The notes: generated by a model not told the origin, from the letters alone. A stretch of 64,000 bases of DNA from Caulobacter radicis (GCF_003094615.1 NZ_QDKO01000009.1:248001-312000), one strand, 5' to 3'; counted from the first letter of the stretch, positions 51,144 to 60,451 are shown. Program-made: numbers and translations.

Positions 51144-51731
51144 ATGCGAACAATGATCGGCCAAGTCAAAGGCAGCTTGAAGATGGCGACGGTCGTCGCG
51201 CTGGTGGCTGGGGGCCTGGCGGTCAGCGGCTGCGCGACGAAGAAGTACGTCAACACTCAGGTCGGAGCGGTGAACACGCGGGTGGATGGTCACGACACCC
51301 AGATCTCCGAGCTCGACAAGACGTCCCGCGAAGCCCTCGATCGCGCCACTGCCGCCGGCAAGCTCGCCGAAGGCAAGTTCATGTACTCGATGGTCCTGTC
51401 GGACGACTCCGTGAAGTTCCCGACCGACCAGGACGCCCTGTCCCCCGAGGCCGAACAGCGCCTGGCGGACTTCGCGGCCAAGCTGAAGGAAGAGAACAAG
51501 AACGTGTACCTGGAAATCCAGGGCTACACCGACGCCACCGGCGAGGCTGGCTACAACGAAAAGCTGGGCCAGCGCCGCGCCGACGCCGTGCGCAAGTTCC
51601 TCTCGCGTCAGGGCGTCGCCCTGAACCGCATGGCGACCATCTCGTACGGCGCGGAAGATCCCGTGGCCCCGAACGAGACCACCGAAGGCCGGGCGCAGAA
51701 CCGCCGGGTCGTGATCATGGTGCTGGCCTAA
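51144..51731 (+). CDS. OmpA-family peptidoglycan-associated lipoprotein
   Basis: A 195-residue protein with lipobox VSGC (VALVAGGLAVSGCATKK). A coiled-coil-like segment follows (YVNTQVGAVNTRVDGHDTQI; SELDKTSREALDRATAAG) of the type found in Lpp or OprI-like spacers. A complete OmpA C-terminal domain comes next: VYLEIQGYTDATGEAGYNEK, LGQRRADAVRKFLSRQGV and GRAQNRRVVIMVLA, with the Asp (GYTDATG) and Arg (NRRV) that bind diaminopimelate. It likely tethers the outer membrane to peptidoglycan. GGAG is only 3 nt from the first ATG; an in-frame ATG 9 nt downstream is an alternative. Confidence 0.9.
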   Translation: MRTMIGQVKGSLKMATVVALVAGGLAVSGCATKKYVNTQVGAVNTRVDGHDTQISELDKTSREALDRATAAGKLAEGKFMYSMVLSDDSVKFPTDQDALSPEAEQRLADFAAKLKEENKNVYLEIQGYTDATGEAGYNEKLGQRRADAVRKFLSRQGVALNRMATISYGAEDPVAPNETTEGRAQNRRVVIMVLA

Positions 51732-51823
51732 GCCTCACGGCTTGGCCGCCAGGGACGCCGAGCGCGGGCGAAGACTCCACACCTCGCCCGCCGCTCGCGG
51801 CCCAGCGCCGATGGTTCAACTTG

Positions 51824-51853
51824 GGCGGTCCCGGAAACGGGGCCGCCTTTTTT
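51824..51853 (+). terminator. Rho-independent terminator of the OmpA-type lipoprotein gene
   Basis: GGCGGTCCC pairs with GGGGCCGCC (one G-T pair) around GGAAAC, followed by six T. The T-tract overlaps the trmL stop codon on the other strand. Confidence 0.85.
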
Positions 51854-52328
51854 ACGTCTGCAGCGTGCTCAGCGACGGGAAACCGCCCGTCTGGCGCAGG
51901 GCCTCGGCCAGGGCCATCCCAGCGGTCACCGAGACGTTCAGCGAGCGGGCCTGCGACCGCAGCGGGATCACCACCCGGGCGTCGACGGCGGCGTGGACCT
52001 CTTCGGGCGCGCCGCGACTCTCGTTGCCGAACAGCAGGGTGTCGCCGGGCTGGAAGGCGAAGTCGTGGAAGCCCTGCTCGCCGCGGGTGGTGAAAAGCAC
52101 CAGGCGCCCATGGGCGCGCTGCGGCGCCTTCAGAAAGGTCTCCCACGAATCGTGCCGAGTCAGGTGCGCGAGCGGGCCGTAGTCGAGGGCCGCGCGCTTC
52201 AAGCTCTTGTCGTCCAAGGGAAAACTACAGGGCTCGATGACGTCGAGCCCCACGTCCAGGCAGGCCGAAAGCCGAATCGCTGCGCCCACGTTCTGGGGAA
52301 TGCCGGGTTGAAAAAGCGCGAGACGCAT
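51852..52328 (-). CDS. trmL: tRNA (cytidine/uridine-2'-O-)-methyltransferase
   Basis: A 158-residue SPOUT methyltransferase. [20 protein letters not shown] is the TrmL/SpoU start with the NxGxxxR motif. [16 protein letters not shown] and [20 protein letters not shown] are motifs 2 and 3 that form the knotted SAM site. It methylates the wobble ribose of tRNA-Leu in E. coli. The length is that of the single-domain family. An ATG six codons upstream (MVGFVRMRL) is possible. The gene is divergent from petA. Confidence 0.9.
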   Translation of the reverse strand: MRLALFQPGIPQNVGAAIRLSACLDVGLDVIEPCSFPLDDKSLKRAALDYGPLAHLTRHDSWETFLKAPQRAHGRLVLFTTRGEQGFHDFAFQPGDTLLFGNESRGAPEEVHAAVDARVVIPLRSQARSLNVSVTAGMALAEALRQTGGFPSLSTLQT

Positions 52329-52529
52329 TCTAACGAAACCAACCATGGGGCTAGTAGGGGCATTGCTGCACATCGAATAGGGCTTGCGAACTCTGTTCGC
52401 CCATCCGATAGGGAGCGTGCCCCTTGTGGCGAAGATCCGTTCGCGGGTCGAGGTAAAGATATCGCGCCGAATGGCGCATTTCCTGGTCTGGCCGTTCGCG
52501 GTCGGACGGATTTCAAAGGGTGGAACAAG

Positions 52530-53075
52530 GTGGCCGACACCGCCGAGGGCGCAACGAAAGGGCCTGGGTCCGATCCCAGCCGACGCGATTTCATTTACAT
52601 TGCCGCGATCACCGCAGCAGCCGGCGGCGCAGCGGCGCTTGCCTGGCCGTTCATCGACCAGATGAACCCTTCGGCCGATACGCTGGCCCTGGCTTCGACC
52701 GAGTTCGATCTGACCAAGGTCGCCGACGGCCAGCAGGTGACGCTGAAGTGGCGGGGTAAGCCGCTCTTCGTGCGCAACCGCACCCCGGCCGAAATCCAGA
52801 AGGCGGTCGCCGACGACAGCGCGTCGATGAAGGATCCCCAGAAGGACGCCGACCGCGTGAAGCCGGGCAAGGCCCAATGGCTGGTGTTGATCGGCTCGTG
52901 CACCCACCTGGGCTGCGTGCCCACCTTCGGCGGCGGCGACTACGGCGGCTGGTTCTGCCCGTGCCACGGCTCGCACTACGACACGTCGGGCCGCATCCGT
53001 AAGGGTCCGGCTCCGCTGAACCTCGCGGTTCCGGAGTACGAGTTCCTGTCCGACACCAAGGTCAAGATCGGGTAA
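52530..53075 (+). CDS. petA: Cytochrome bc1 Rieske iron-sulfur protein
   Basis: A 181-residue subunit with twin-Arg signal-anchor ([19 protein letters not shown]) that keeps it membrane-bound. The 2Fe-2S ligands are in [11 protein letters not shown] (C124-C129) and [14 protein letters not shown] (from C143), the Rieske boxes with their disulfide Cys. The start is GTG, with AAAGGG upstream. It moves electrons from ubiquinol to cytochrome c1. First gene of petABC; petB starts 5 nt after its stop. Confidence 0.96.
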   Translation: MADTAEGATKGPGSDPSRRDFIYIAAITAAAGGAAALAWPFIDQMNPSADTLALASTEFDLTKVADGQQVTLKWRGKPLFVRNRTPAEIQKAVADDSASMKDPQKDADRVKPGKAQWLVLIGSCTHLGCVPTFGGGDYGGWFCPCHGSHYDTSGRIRKGPAPLNLAVPEYEFLSDTKVKIG

Positions 53076-53080
53076 GCCAG

Positions 53081-54400
53081 ATGAGCGGACATTCGACCTA
53101 CCAGCCGAAGACCGGTTTCGAGCGCTGGCTCGACGCCCGTCTTCCGATCGTGCGCCTGGGCTACGACAGCTTCGTCGACTACCCGACCCCGCGTAACCTG
53201 AACTACTGGTGGACCTTCGGCGGCATCCTGTCGCTGTGCCTGGCCAGCCAGCTGATCACCGGCATCATCCTGGTGATGCACTACACCCCCAGCGCCGACC
53301 ACGCCTTCGCCAGCGTCGAGCACATCATGCGCGACGTGAACTACGGCTGGCTGATCCGCTACATGCACGCCAACGGCGCGTCGATGTTCTTCATCGCCGT
53401 CTATGTCCACATGCTGCGCGGCCTCTACTACGGCTCGTACAAGGCGCCCCGCGAGGTGCTGTGGATCCTGGGCTGCGTGATCTACCTGCTGATGATGGCC
53501 ACGGCCTTCATGGGCTACGTGCTGCCCTGGGGCCAGATGAGCTTCCACGGCGCCGTCGTGATCACCAACCTGTTCGGCGCCCTGCCGCTGGTCGGTCCGT
53601 CGATCACCACCTGGCTGTGGGGCGGCTTCGCCGTCGACAACGCCACGCTGAACCGCTTCTTCTCGCTGCACTACCTGCTGCCGTTCATGATCGCGGGCGT
53701 CGTGATCCTGCACATCTGGGCCCTGCACGTGGTCGGCCAGAACAACCCGACCGGCGTCGAGCCCAAGTCGAAGGCCGACACCCTGCCCTTCACCCCGTAC
53801 GCGACGGTGAAGGACGGTTTCGCGATGAGCGTCTTCCTGATCCTCTTCGCGACCTTCGTCTTCTATCTGCCCAACGCCCTGGGCCATGCCGACAACTACG
53901 TCGAGGCCAACCCGCTGGTGACGCCGGCGCACATCGTGCCCGAATGGTATTTCCTGCCGTTCTACGCGATCCTGCGCGCCGTGCCGGACAAGCTGCTGGG
54001 CGTCTTGGCCATGTTCGGCGCCATCGCCTGCCTGTTCGCCCTGCCGTGGCTGGACACCTCGAAGGTGCGCTCGATGCGCTACCGCCCGACCGCGAAGCTG
54101 TATTTCATCATCTTCGTGGTGGCGTGCTGCATCCTGGGTCTCTGCGGCGCCAAGTTGCCGGACGATCCGGTGCTGGGTCACTTCAAGACCTTCACCCTGG
54201 GCGACGCCGACCTGAACAGCTTCGTGTGGCTGAGCCGCTTCGCCTCGCTCTACTACTTCGCGTTCTTCCTGGTGATCCTGCCGGTGCTGGGCCTGGTCGA
54301 GAAGACCCTGCCGGTTCCGGACTCCATCGCCTCGCCCGTCCTGTCGCACCCGGCCGCCGCGCCGGAGCAAGCGACCGCCGCGCCTGAAATGAAGGGCTGA
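53081..54400 (+). CDS. petB: Cytochrome b of the bc1 complex
   Basis: A 439-residue membrane protein with eight or more spans. Haem-binding His pairs are in [20 protein letters not shown] and, from the fourth span, [20 protein letters not shown]. The quinol-oxidation site signature PEWY is in [14 protein letters not shown]. It has the extended C-terminus of alphaproteobacterial cytochrome b. It forms the quinol oxidation and reduction sites in the inner membrane. petC starts 5 nt downstream. Confidence 0.97.
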   Translation: MSGHSTYQPKTGFERWLDARLPIVRLGYDSFVDYPTPRNLNYWWTFGGILSLCLASQLITGIILVMHYTPSADHAFASVEHIMRDVNYGWLIRYMHANGASMFFIAVYVHMLRGLYYGSYKAPREVLWILGCVIYLLMMATAFMGYVLPWGQMSFHGAVVITNLFGALPLVGPSITTWLWGGFAVDNATLNRFFSLHYLLPFMIAGVVILHIWALHVVGQNNPTGVEPKSKADTLPFTPYATVKDGFAMSVFLILFATFVFYLPNALGHADNYVEANPLVTPAHIVPEWYFLPFYAILRAVPDKLLGVLAMFGAIACLFALPWLDTSKVRSMRYRPTAKLYFIIFVVACCILGLCGAKLPDDPVLGHFKTFTLGDADLNSFVWLSRFASLYYFAFFLVILPVLGLVEKTLPVPDSIASPVLSHPAAAPEQATAAPEMKG

Positions 54401-54405
54401 TCCCG

Positions 54406-55260
54406 ATGCTGCGCAAACTCTCCGTCATCGCAGCGGTCGCGGGTCTGATGGCGTCGTTCGCCGCCGCCCCGGCCCTGGCCGCCGGTCACCCGCTGGAACC
54501 GGAAAAGATCCACTGGTCGTTCAACGGCCCGTTCGGCAAGTTCGACCAGGCCCAGCTGCAACGCGGCTACAAGGTCTATCGCGAGGTCTGCTCGTCGTGC
54601 CACTCCATGAAGCTCGTCAGCTTCCGGAACCTCGGCGACAAGGGTGGTCCGTTCTATAACGAGAAGTACCCGAACTCGAACGACAACCCGTGGGTCAAGG
54701 CGATCGCCAAGGAGTTCGAGGTCGCCGACATCGACTCCGAGACCGGCGACGCCATCAAGCGTCCGGCCACCAGCGCCGACCGCTTCCCCTCGCCGTTCCC
54801 GAACGAGGCGGCGGCCCGCGCCAGCAACGGCGGCGCGTTCCCGCCGGACATGTCGCTGCTGGCCAAGGCCCGCACCGGCGGTCCCGACTACATCCACGCC
54901 ATCGTCACGGGCTACAAGAACCCGCCGGCGGGCCTGAAGGTCGGTCCGGGCCAGCACTACAACCCGTACATGCCGGGCGATCTGGCGGCCTACTGGAGCG
55001 GTGACCACGCTCATGTTCCGCCGGGCGGCTTCATCGCCATGGCCCCGCCGCTGACCGAGGGCGGCGTCACCTTCGACGACGGCACCAAGGCCACGGTCGA
55101 CCAGCAGGCCCGCGACGTCTCGGCCTTCCTGATGTGGGCCGCCGAGCCCAAGCTGGAGGAGCGCAAGCAGACGGGCTTCGCGGTGATGATCTACCTGATC
55201 CTCTTCGCCGGCCTGCTCTATGCGAGCTACCGCAAGGTCTGGAAGAACGAGTCGCACTGA
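54406..55260 (+). CDS. petC: Cytochrome c1 of the bc1 complex
   Basis: A 284-residue protein with signal peptide (AAVAGLMASFAAAPALAAGH). The haem c site CSSCH is at 62-66 (REVCSSCHSMKLVSFRNLG). The axial Met lies in IAMAPPLTEGG, and a C-terminal anchor (FAVMIYLILFAGLLYASY) ends in a basic tail, as in other c1 proteins. It passes electrons to soluble or membrane cytochrome c. Last gene of petABC, followed by a strong terminator. Confidence 0.97.
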   Translation: MLRKLSVIAAVAGLMASFAAAPALAAGHPLEPEKIHWSFNGPFGKFDQAQLQRGYKVYREVCSSCHSMKLVSFRNLGDKGGPFYNEKYPNSNDNPWVKAIAKEFEVADIDSETGDAIKRPATSADRFPSPFPNEAAARASNGGAFPPDMSLLAKARTGGPDYIHAIVTGYKNPPAGLKVGPGQHYNPYMPGDLAAYWSGDHAHVPPGGFIAMAPPLTEGGVTFDDGTKATVDQQARDVSAFLMWAAEPKLEERKQTGFAVMIYLILFAGLLYASYRKVWKNESH

Positions 55261-55288
55261 GCGGCCTGTTCGGACCAGAAATGAAGAA

Positions 55289-55316
55289 GGGCCCGGCGGC
55301 GACGCCGGGCCCTTTT
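55289..55316 (+). terminator. Rho-independent terminator of the petABC operon
   Basis: A perfect 10-bp stem, GGGCCCGGCG with CGCCGGGCCC, around GCGA and followed by TTTTGTTT, 28 nt after the petC stop. Confidence 0.92.
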
Positions 55317-55320
55317 GTTT

Positions 55321-55455
55321 GGAACCTCCCCCTCTGGGGGAGGCGATCGCGTAGCGATCGGTGGGGGGAGTAACTGGCAATCGGCCATCGCTTCGACAGC
55401 TGAAAGCTTCCCCCCGCCGGCCTTCGGCCTCCTCCCCCAAAGGGGGAGGTTCCTT
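55321..55455. repeat. GC-rich palindromic intergenic repeat, copy 6
   Basis: Outer arms GGAACCTCCCCCT and AGGGGGAGGTTCC, left inner hairpin GATCGCGTAGCGATC, right GGCCTTCGGCC. It lies just after the petABC terminator and before the convergent OsmC-like gene's 3' end. Confidence 0.9.
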
Positions 55456-55463
55456 GCTGCCGC

Positions 55464-55859
55464 TCACCCCCGGTCCAGCACCGTGTCGATCGTGAACCCG
55501 CCCTTCAGGGCCAGGGTCACCGGCGTGCGTTCGACCACGTCGCGCAGGCGGGCGATGGCGGCCTCGTCGAGCGCGCCCGTGGCCGAGACCTTGCGGTCGA
55601 TGCGGGGCTTGTCGCCGTGGGTGTCCAGCGTCAGCGTCGTCTCGATGGTCACCTCGCCCCAGCCCTTGCGGTCGGCGTACATGCGCAGGGTGGTGGCCGT
55701 GCAGGCCGCCAGGCCCGCCAGGACGAAGCCGAAGGGCGGCGGACCGGCGTCCTGGCCGCCCAGGGCCTGGGGCTCGTCGCCGACCAGCTTGTGGCCGTTG
55801 ACGTCGAGCAGGATCGTGTGGCGCGGATCGGCGGTGACGGCGTGAGCGCGTGAGGCCAT
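55464..55859 (-). CDS. OsmC/Ohr-family protein lacking the second cysteine
   Basis: A 131-residue protein of OsmC fold: ILLDVNGHKLVGDEPQALGG, then PPPFGFVLAGLAACTATTLR, with Cys in the AACTATTLRMYA helix. In peroxidase members a second Cys sits in a late helix (ERCPV-like); here the matching stretch is VVERTPVTLAL with Thr, and no other Cys exists. It therefore probably lacks the classical two-Cys peroxide reduction and may act in another way, as some YhfA-type homologues do. ATG is 28 nt from the aspartyl-protease-like gene's end. Confidence 0.82.
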   Translation of the reverse strand: MASRAHAVTADPRHTILLDVNGHKLVGDEPQALGGQDAGPPPFGFVLAGLAACTATTLRMYADRKGWGEVTIETTLTLDTHGDKPRIDRKVSATGALDEAAIARLRDVVERTPVTLALKGGFTIDTVLDRG

Positions 55860-55887
55860 GGGAAACTCCGTACAGGGAAGAAGCGAG

Positions 55888-56631
55888 CTAGGGCGTGAGC
55901 CAAAGGGCGTGAGCGGCGGGATCCAGCCGCAGGCGACCCCGGGCCAGCACCTCGACGCCGAGGGCGCCGACGACGCCGGGGGGCAGGTCGCCGGCCTTCA
56001 CCGCGCGGGCGCGGGGATAGAGCCGGCCGTCGAAGGCCAGGCCCGCCACCGTGCCGGCCGGGGCCTGACGCGGTCCGTCGGCCGGTCCACGGGCGCGCAG
56101 GGCGGCGGCCGAGGCCGTGTCGAGGGCGAAGGGGCCCTGGACGCTCGAGAAGCCGTCGGAGGCGCTGGCGCGCACCGTCGGCACCCCGCCGACCATCTCG
56201 ACCGGCAGGGAGGGTCCTGAGGGGCGCGAGAGGCCGTCGGCGGGCTCCAGCCGCAGGCGGCAGGGGGAAAAGTCGATCACCACCGTGTAGCGGGCCAGGA
56301 TGTCGGCGCCGATGACGCCTGCGATGGGGGCGACGAAGCCGACGCCGCGATAATCGAGGTCGACCACCGTCACGGGCTGGGCCGGCAGGGCCTGGCCGGC
56401 CACGCGGACGGGCAGGGAGAGCTCGCTTCCCTCAAAGCCGCCGGCCTGGGCCTTGGTGTCGTGCAGCAGGGTATGCGGCGCCGACAGGTCGATGACGAAG
56501 TCGCCGGTCATGTCGCCGATGGCGGCGGGCGCGACGACCGCGCCGTTCTCGAACCAGCAGGCGGTCTCGCCAGCCCGCGCCGAGGCGGCGGTGGCGAGCG
56601 TGACGGCCAAAGCGAGAAGCGGAGCGCGCAT
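55888..56631 (-). CDS. Secreted retropepsin-like protein, degenerate and duplicated
   Basis: A 247-residue protein with signal peptide (APLLALAVTLATAASARA). Residues 25-130 look like a retropepsin fold: FVIDLSAPHTLLHDTKAQ in the place of a catalytic DTG loop, and GVIGADILARYTVVIDFSP, a typical late block. A second, weaker unit (about 150-247) repeats both parts as PFALDTASAAALRA and GALGVEVLARGRLRLDP. The Asp remains but Thr-Gly is changed to Leu-Ser in the first unit and to Thr-Ala in the second, so classic activity is doubtful. It overlaps no other gene and lies upstream of the OsmC-like gene, same strand. Confidence 0.7.
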   Translation of the reverse strand: MRAPLLALAVTLATAASARAGETACWFENGAVVAPAAIGDMTGDFVIDLSAPHTLLHDTKAQAGGFEGSELSLPVRVAGQALPAQPVTVVDLDYRGVGFVAPIAGVIGADILARYTVVIDFSPCRLRLEPADGLSRPSGPSLPVEMVGGVPTVRASASDGFSSVQGPFALDTASAAALRARGPADGPRQAPAGTVAGLAFDGRLYPRARAVKAGDLPPGVVGALGVEVLARGRLRLDPAAHALWLTP

Positions 56632-56768
56632 GGGGGCAGACTAGAGCGTGTGGGGCAGGGGTGGAAAGCGTCGGGTGGCTGACCAAGCCTTAGCCGCACG
56701 CATCGCGCATGGCTTGAACGGAAAGAGGGCGGACGCCTGCGCGTCCGCCCCCCTCCGGCCCGTTCTCC

Positions 56769-56888
56769 AAGATGCTCCCCCTGGAGGGGGAGCTGTCGCG
56801 AAGCGACTGAGGGGGAAGTGACAGCGGCGTCGCAGAAGCCGCTTCCCCCTCCGGCCCTTCGGGCCACCTCCCCCTTCGGGGGGAGGGT
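56769..56888. repeat. GC-rich palindromic intergenic repeat, copy 7
   Basis: Left module GCTCCCCCTGGAGGGGGAGC and right module CACCTCCCCCTTCGGGGGGA, with GTCGCGAAGCGACTG and GGCCCTTCGGGCC inner hairpins. It lies at the 3' end of the GH3 gene (minus strand). Confidence 0.88.
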
Positions 56889-56889
56889 T

Positions 56890-59148
56890 TTACTTCCGCA
56901 GCCCCACCGGCACGCTCTGCGCCGCGACGGCCGCTGTAGCGCGCGCCGAGATCGCCGCGGACGACGCCCCCAGCTGGACCTCGTAGTCGCCGGCCGCCAC
57001 CGTCCAGCCATGGGCCTTCTCGTTCCAGGTCGCCAGCAGGCGCGGGTCGACGGCCAGGGTCACGGTCTTGCTGGCGCCGGGTGCGAGGTCGACCTTCTCG
57101 AAGCCAGCCAGGCGGCGCGGAGCCTCCCAGCCGCCGGCCTTGGGCGAGACATAGACCTGCGGCACGTCCTTGCCGGCCCGCTTGCCGGTGTTGGTCACCT
57201 TGAACGACACGCTCAGCTGGCCGCCGGCGCTCGAGGTCTTCAGGTCCGAATAGGCGAAGCTGGTGTAGGACAGGCCGTGGCCGAACGGGAACAGCGGCGA
57301 CAGGCCCTTCTTGTCGAACCACTTGTAGCCCACGGCCGCGCCCTCGATCGAATAGTCGACGGAAAACAGCGCGTCGGGCGTCTTCGGGTCGCCGTCGAGC
57401 TTGGGCCGCGGCAGCTGGGCCTCGCTGGCCGGGAAGGTCACCGGCAGGCGGCCCGAGGCGTCCACCTCGCCGGTCAGCACGCGGGCGATGGCTTCGCCGC
57501 CGCTCGTGCCCGGGAACCAGGCCTGCAACACCGCGCCGACGTCCTTGAGCCACGGCATGGTCACCGGGCCGCCGGTCTCGAGCACGACGACGGTCGGCTT
57601 CCCGGCCTGGGCGGCCGCCGCGATCATGGCGTCCTGGTTCTTGGGCAGGGCCAGGGACGACACGTCCTCCGACTCGGTGGTCCACTGGTCGGCGAAGACG
57701 ATGACGAGGTCGCTGTCGGCCGCCAGCTTGGCGACGGCGCTCGCGTCCTTGCCGTCGTTGTAGGTGAACTTCGCCTGCGGGGCGCGGGCCTGCAGGGCCT
57801 TCAGCGGCGACGACGGGTAGTAGATCACCGGGCCCGGCCAGGTCTTGGGCTCCAGCCCCTGCACGGCGCGGCCGCCGGCCGGATAGACCTGCGACGAGCC
57901 CCCGCCCGACAGCACGCCGACATCGGCATAGGCGCCGATCACGGCGACCTTCTGGGCCTTCAGCGCCAGGGGCAGCACGCCCTTGTCGTTCTTCAGCAGG
58001 ACCATGCCTTCCTCGGCGTCGGCCTGGCTGACCTTGCCGTTGGCGGCCAGGTCGATGGGCGCGATCTTCACCGGGTGGTCGACCGCGCCGCTGGCGAACA
58101 GCGAGCGGACGATGCGGCGGGCCATGTCGTCGAGGCGCGCCTGGCTGACCGCGCCGCTGGCGAGATCCGCCTTCAGCACGCTGGCCAGGAAGGGCTGCTT
58201 GTCGAAGGCGTCGCCGGCCGATTCCTGGTCGAGGCCGGCGTTGACCGACTTGGCGCCCGAGTGCACGGCGCCCCAGTCGGACATCACGTAGCCCTTGTAG
58301 CCCCAGTCCTGCTTGAGCACCTTGTTCAGCAGCCAGTCGTTCTCGCAGGCGTAGTGGCCGTTGACGCGGTTGTAGGCGCACATCACCGAGTGCGGATCGG
58401 ACGCCTCCATGGCGATCTGGAAGGCCAGGAGGTCGGAGGTGCGGGCGTCGGCGTCGCCGATCCTGCTGTCGACCACGAAGCGTCCGGTCTCCTGGGCGTT
58501 CAGGGCGTAGTGCTTGATGGTCGAGACGATGTGGTTGGACTGGATGCCCTTGATCTGGGCCCCGACCATCACGCCGGCCAGCAGCGGGTCCTCGCCGCCA
58601 TATTCGAAGTTGCGGCCGTTGCGCGGCTCGCGGACCAGGTTCACGCCGCCGGCCAGCATGACGTTGAAGCCAGAGTCGCGGGCCTCCTTGCCGATCATCG
58701 CGCCGCCCTTTTCGGCCAGGGCCGGGTTCCAGGTGGCGGTGGTGGCCATGCCCGAGGGCAGGGCGGTGCGCTCGCGGAACTCGGCCGCGCTGCCTTGGGT
58801 GGCCACGCCGATGCCGGCGTCGGTCTCGAACTGGGCCGGGATGCCCAGGCGCGGCAGGCCCGGCACGTAGCCGGCCGAGCCGGGCAGCGAGGCTTCGATG
58901 CGCGTATACTTCGGCTTCATGTCGGCGCCGAAGTAGCCGTAGACGAGGGTCAGCTTCTCGTCCTGGGTCATGGCCTTGACGGCCAGGTCGGCGCGGGTGT
59001 CGGCGTCGAGCTTGGGGTCCAGCCAAGGCTGGCCGGCCGGCGCGGCGGCGGGCGCGGCGTGGCCGGCATGTTCCTGGGCGAGGGCGGGGACGCCCATCGT
59101 GGCGATGGTCAGGGCCAGGGCGCTGGCGCGCCAGAGACGCGAGTTCAT
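56890..59148 (-). CDS. Secreted GH3 beta-glucosidase
   Basis: A 752-residue glycoside hydrolase. The start is the ATG with GGAGG 5 nt upstream, opening a signal peptide (ASALALTIATMGVPALAQ). The GH3 catalytic nucleophile is Asp291 in YVMSDWGAVHSG. ETGRFVVDSRIGDADARTSD, then AFQIAMEASDPHSVMCAYN, belongs to the N-terminal barrel. The C-terminal alpha/beta sandwich contains GPVTMPWLKDVGAVLQAWFP and GEAIARVLTGEVDASGRLPV, and a fibronectin-III-like domain ends the protein (VTNTGKRAGKDVPQVYVSP). It follows the LacI regulator gene by 56 nt in the same direction. Likely it cleaves beta-linked oligosaccharides brought in by the divergent TonB receptor. Confidence 0.93.
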   Translation of the reverse strand: MNSRLWRASALALTIATMGVPALAQEHAGHAAPAAAPAGQPWLDPKLDADTRADLAVKAMTQDEKLTLVYGYFGADMKPKYTRIEASLPGSAGYVPGLPRLGIPAQFETDAGIGVATQGSAAEFRERTALPSGMATTATWNPALAEKGGAMIGKEARDSGFNVMLAGGVNLVREPRNGRNFEYGGEDPLLAGVMVGAQIKGIQSNHIVSTIKHYALNAQETGRFVVDSRIGDADARTSDLLAFQIAMEASDPHSVMCAYNRVNGHYACENDWLLNKVLKQDWGYKGYVMSDWGAVHSGAKSVNAGLDQESAGDAFDKQPFLASVLKADLASGAVSQARLDDMARRIVRSLFASGAVDHPVKIAPIDLAANGKVSQADAEEGMVLLKNDKGVLPLALKAQKVAVIGAYADVGVLSGGGSSQVYPAGGRAVQGLEPKTWPGPVIYYPSSPLKALQARAPQAKFTYNDGKDASAVAKLAADSDLVIVFADQWTTESEDVSSLALPKNQDAMIAAAAQAGKPTVVVLETGGPVTMPWLKDVGAVLQAWFPGTSGGEAIARVLTGEVDASGRLPVTFPASEAQLPRPKLDGDPKTPDALFSVDYSIEGAAVGYKWFDKKGLSPLFPFGHGLSYTSFAYSDLKTSSAGGQLSVSFKVTNTGKRAGKDVPQVYVSPKAGGWEAPRRLAGFEKVDLAPGASKTVTLAVDPRLLATWNEKAHGWTVAAGDYEVQLGASSAAISARATAAVAAQSVPVGLRK

Positions 59149-59204
59149 TCTACCTCCCACTTGTATGATCTTGGCCGGCGGACCGGCGGGTGTTTCGTCG
59201 TCCG

Positions 59205-60242
59205 TCAGCCGGACTTGCCCGGCGGCCGCTTGCGGGCCGGGCCGGTGGATTCGCGGACCACCAGGGTGTGCTGGGCAAGGAACGGACTGGGGCGGATGCC
59301 GGAGTCGCTGCTGTTCCAGGCGGCGAAGGTCTGCAGGGCGCGCAGGGCCATCGGCTCGAACGGCTGGCGGATGGTGGTCAGGGTCGGCCAGATGACCCCG
59401 GCGATCGGCGCGTCGTCGAAGCCGACCACCGACAGGTCGTCGGGAATGCGCAGGCCGCGGCGCTGGGCCTCCATGCAGGTGGCGGCGGCCATGTCGTCAT
59501 TGGCGGCGAAGATGGCGGTCGGCGGCTCGTCGATGTCGAGCAGCAGCTTGGCCGCGTCCATGCCGGTCTTGAAGGTGAACTCGCCCCCGACGATCAGCTC
59601 CGGGGCCGGGCGCGGCAGGCCGGCGGCGGCGTAGGCCTCGAAGAAGCCGTTGCGGCGGTGGGTGCTGGCGGCGTGGTCGGGGTGACCGGCGATGTGGCCG
59701 ATGCGGGTGTGGCCCAGGCTGAACAGGTGCTCGACCACCTCGCGGGCGGCGGCGCGGTCGTCCATGGCGATGGCCGGGAAGTTGGGGTCGGGCGTGGTCG
59801 GCGAGATCAGCACGCAGCGCACGTCAAGCTCGCGCATCAGCGCCTTCAGCGGACCAAAGTCGCATTCGGGCGGCAGAAGGATGACTTCGCGGATGCCGCC
59901 GTCCTCGATGAAGGCGCGGATGCGCTCGTGCCAGCCGACCACCGGGCCGTCGAACAGTTCCACCGTCAGGTGGCGGCCGGTCTCCAGGCAGGCCAGCAGC
60001 AGGGCGTGGTGGGTGCGGGTGTGATAGCCGCCGCTGGGGTCGCCCATCAGCACGCCGACGGCCGAGGCCCCTTGCGCGCGGAAATGACGGGCCACGGCGC
60101 TGGGCTGGTAGCCGATGGCGGCCATGGCCTCGCGGACCTTGTCGCGGGTCTTTGTGGTGACGCTGGCGTGGTCGTTCATCACGCGCGAGACGGTCTTGGC
60201 CGAGACCCCCGCCCGTTTGGCCACATCGTGAATCGTCGTCAT
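59205..60242 (-). CDS. LacI-family transcriptional repressor
   Basis: A 345-residue regulator. The N-terminal helix-turn-helix (TIHDVAKRAGVSAKTVSRVM; NDHASVTTKTRDKVREA) and hinge (IGYQPSAVARHFRAQGA) are LacI-type. The periplasmic-binding-like effector domain includes VVEHLFSLGHTRIGHIAGHP and PTAIFAANDDMAAATCMEA. It is the first gene before the GH3 enzyme and divergent from the TonB receptor, so it probably represses all three until an oligosaccharide or sugar binds. Confidence 0.93.
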   Translation of the reverse strand: MTTIHDVAKRAGVSAKTVSRVMNDHASVTTKTRDKVREAMAAIGYQPSAVARHFRAQGASAVGVLMGDPSGGYHTRTHHALLLACLETGRHLTVELFDGPVVGWHERIRAFIEDGGIREVILLPPECDFGPLKALMRELDVRCVLISPTTPDPNFPAIAMDDRAAAREVVEHLFSLGHTRIGHIAGHPDHAASTHRRNGFFEAYAAAGLPRPAPELIVGGEFTFKTGMDAAKLLLDIDEPPTAIFAANDDMAAATCMEAQRRGLRIPDDLSVVGFDDAPIAGVIWPTLTTIRQPFEPMALRALQTFAAWNSSDSGIRPSPFLAQHTLVVRESTGPARKRPPGKSG

Positions 60243-60372
60243 TCGTAAAGACCCGCACCCGACTCGGCCGCGTGACGCGCATCCCCCAAGAGGGGCGGCG
60301 CGGCGGCTCCCGGGGACCAGCCATACCGCAGCTCGACCGCCTTGTCATGCGACTGGACAATTGCGGGTCAAA

Positions 60373-60395
60373 AAATGTCCTTGTCGTGGACATTT
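60373..60395. promoter_or_regulatory. Perfect inverted repeat AAATGTCC-N7-GGACATTT
   Basis: 8-bp arms (60373-60380 and 60388-60395) with a 7-nt spacer. The GGACATTT half is repeated once more at 60702-60709, just before the receptor -10. A dimeric regulator could bind both. Confidence 0.5.
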
Positions 60396-60439
60396 GGCGG
60401 GTCATTTGGGGGTGCCCGTCGGGTCATTGCGGTTGCTCT

Positions 60440-60451
60440 GGAACCGCTTCC
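60440..60451. promoter_or_regulatory. LacI-like operator candidate GGAACCGCTTCC
   Basis: GGAA/TTCC arms around a CCGC centre form a near-palindrome with an off-centre CpG, close to the generic LacI-family operator shape (GGAAGCGCTTCC). Confidence 0.35.

Noticed and set aside
51039..51293. 84-codon minus-strand frame upstream of the OmpA-type lipoprotein gene
   Set aside because: It overlaps the lipoprotein gene start antisense, and has no ribosome binding site or domain.
56818..59634. 938-codon open frame on the plus strand
   Set aside because: Antisense to the GH3 gene and crosses repeat copy 7; shadow composition.
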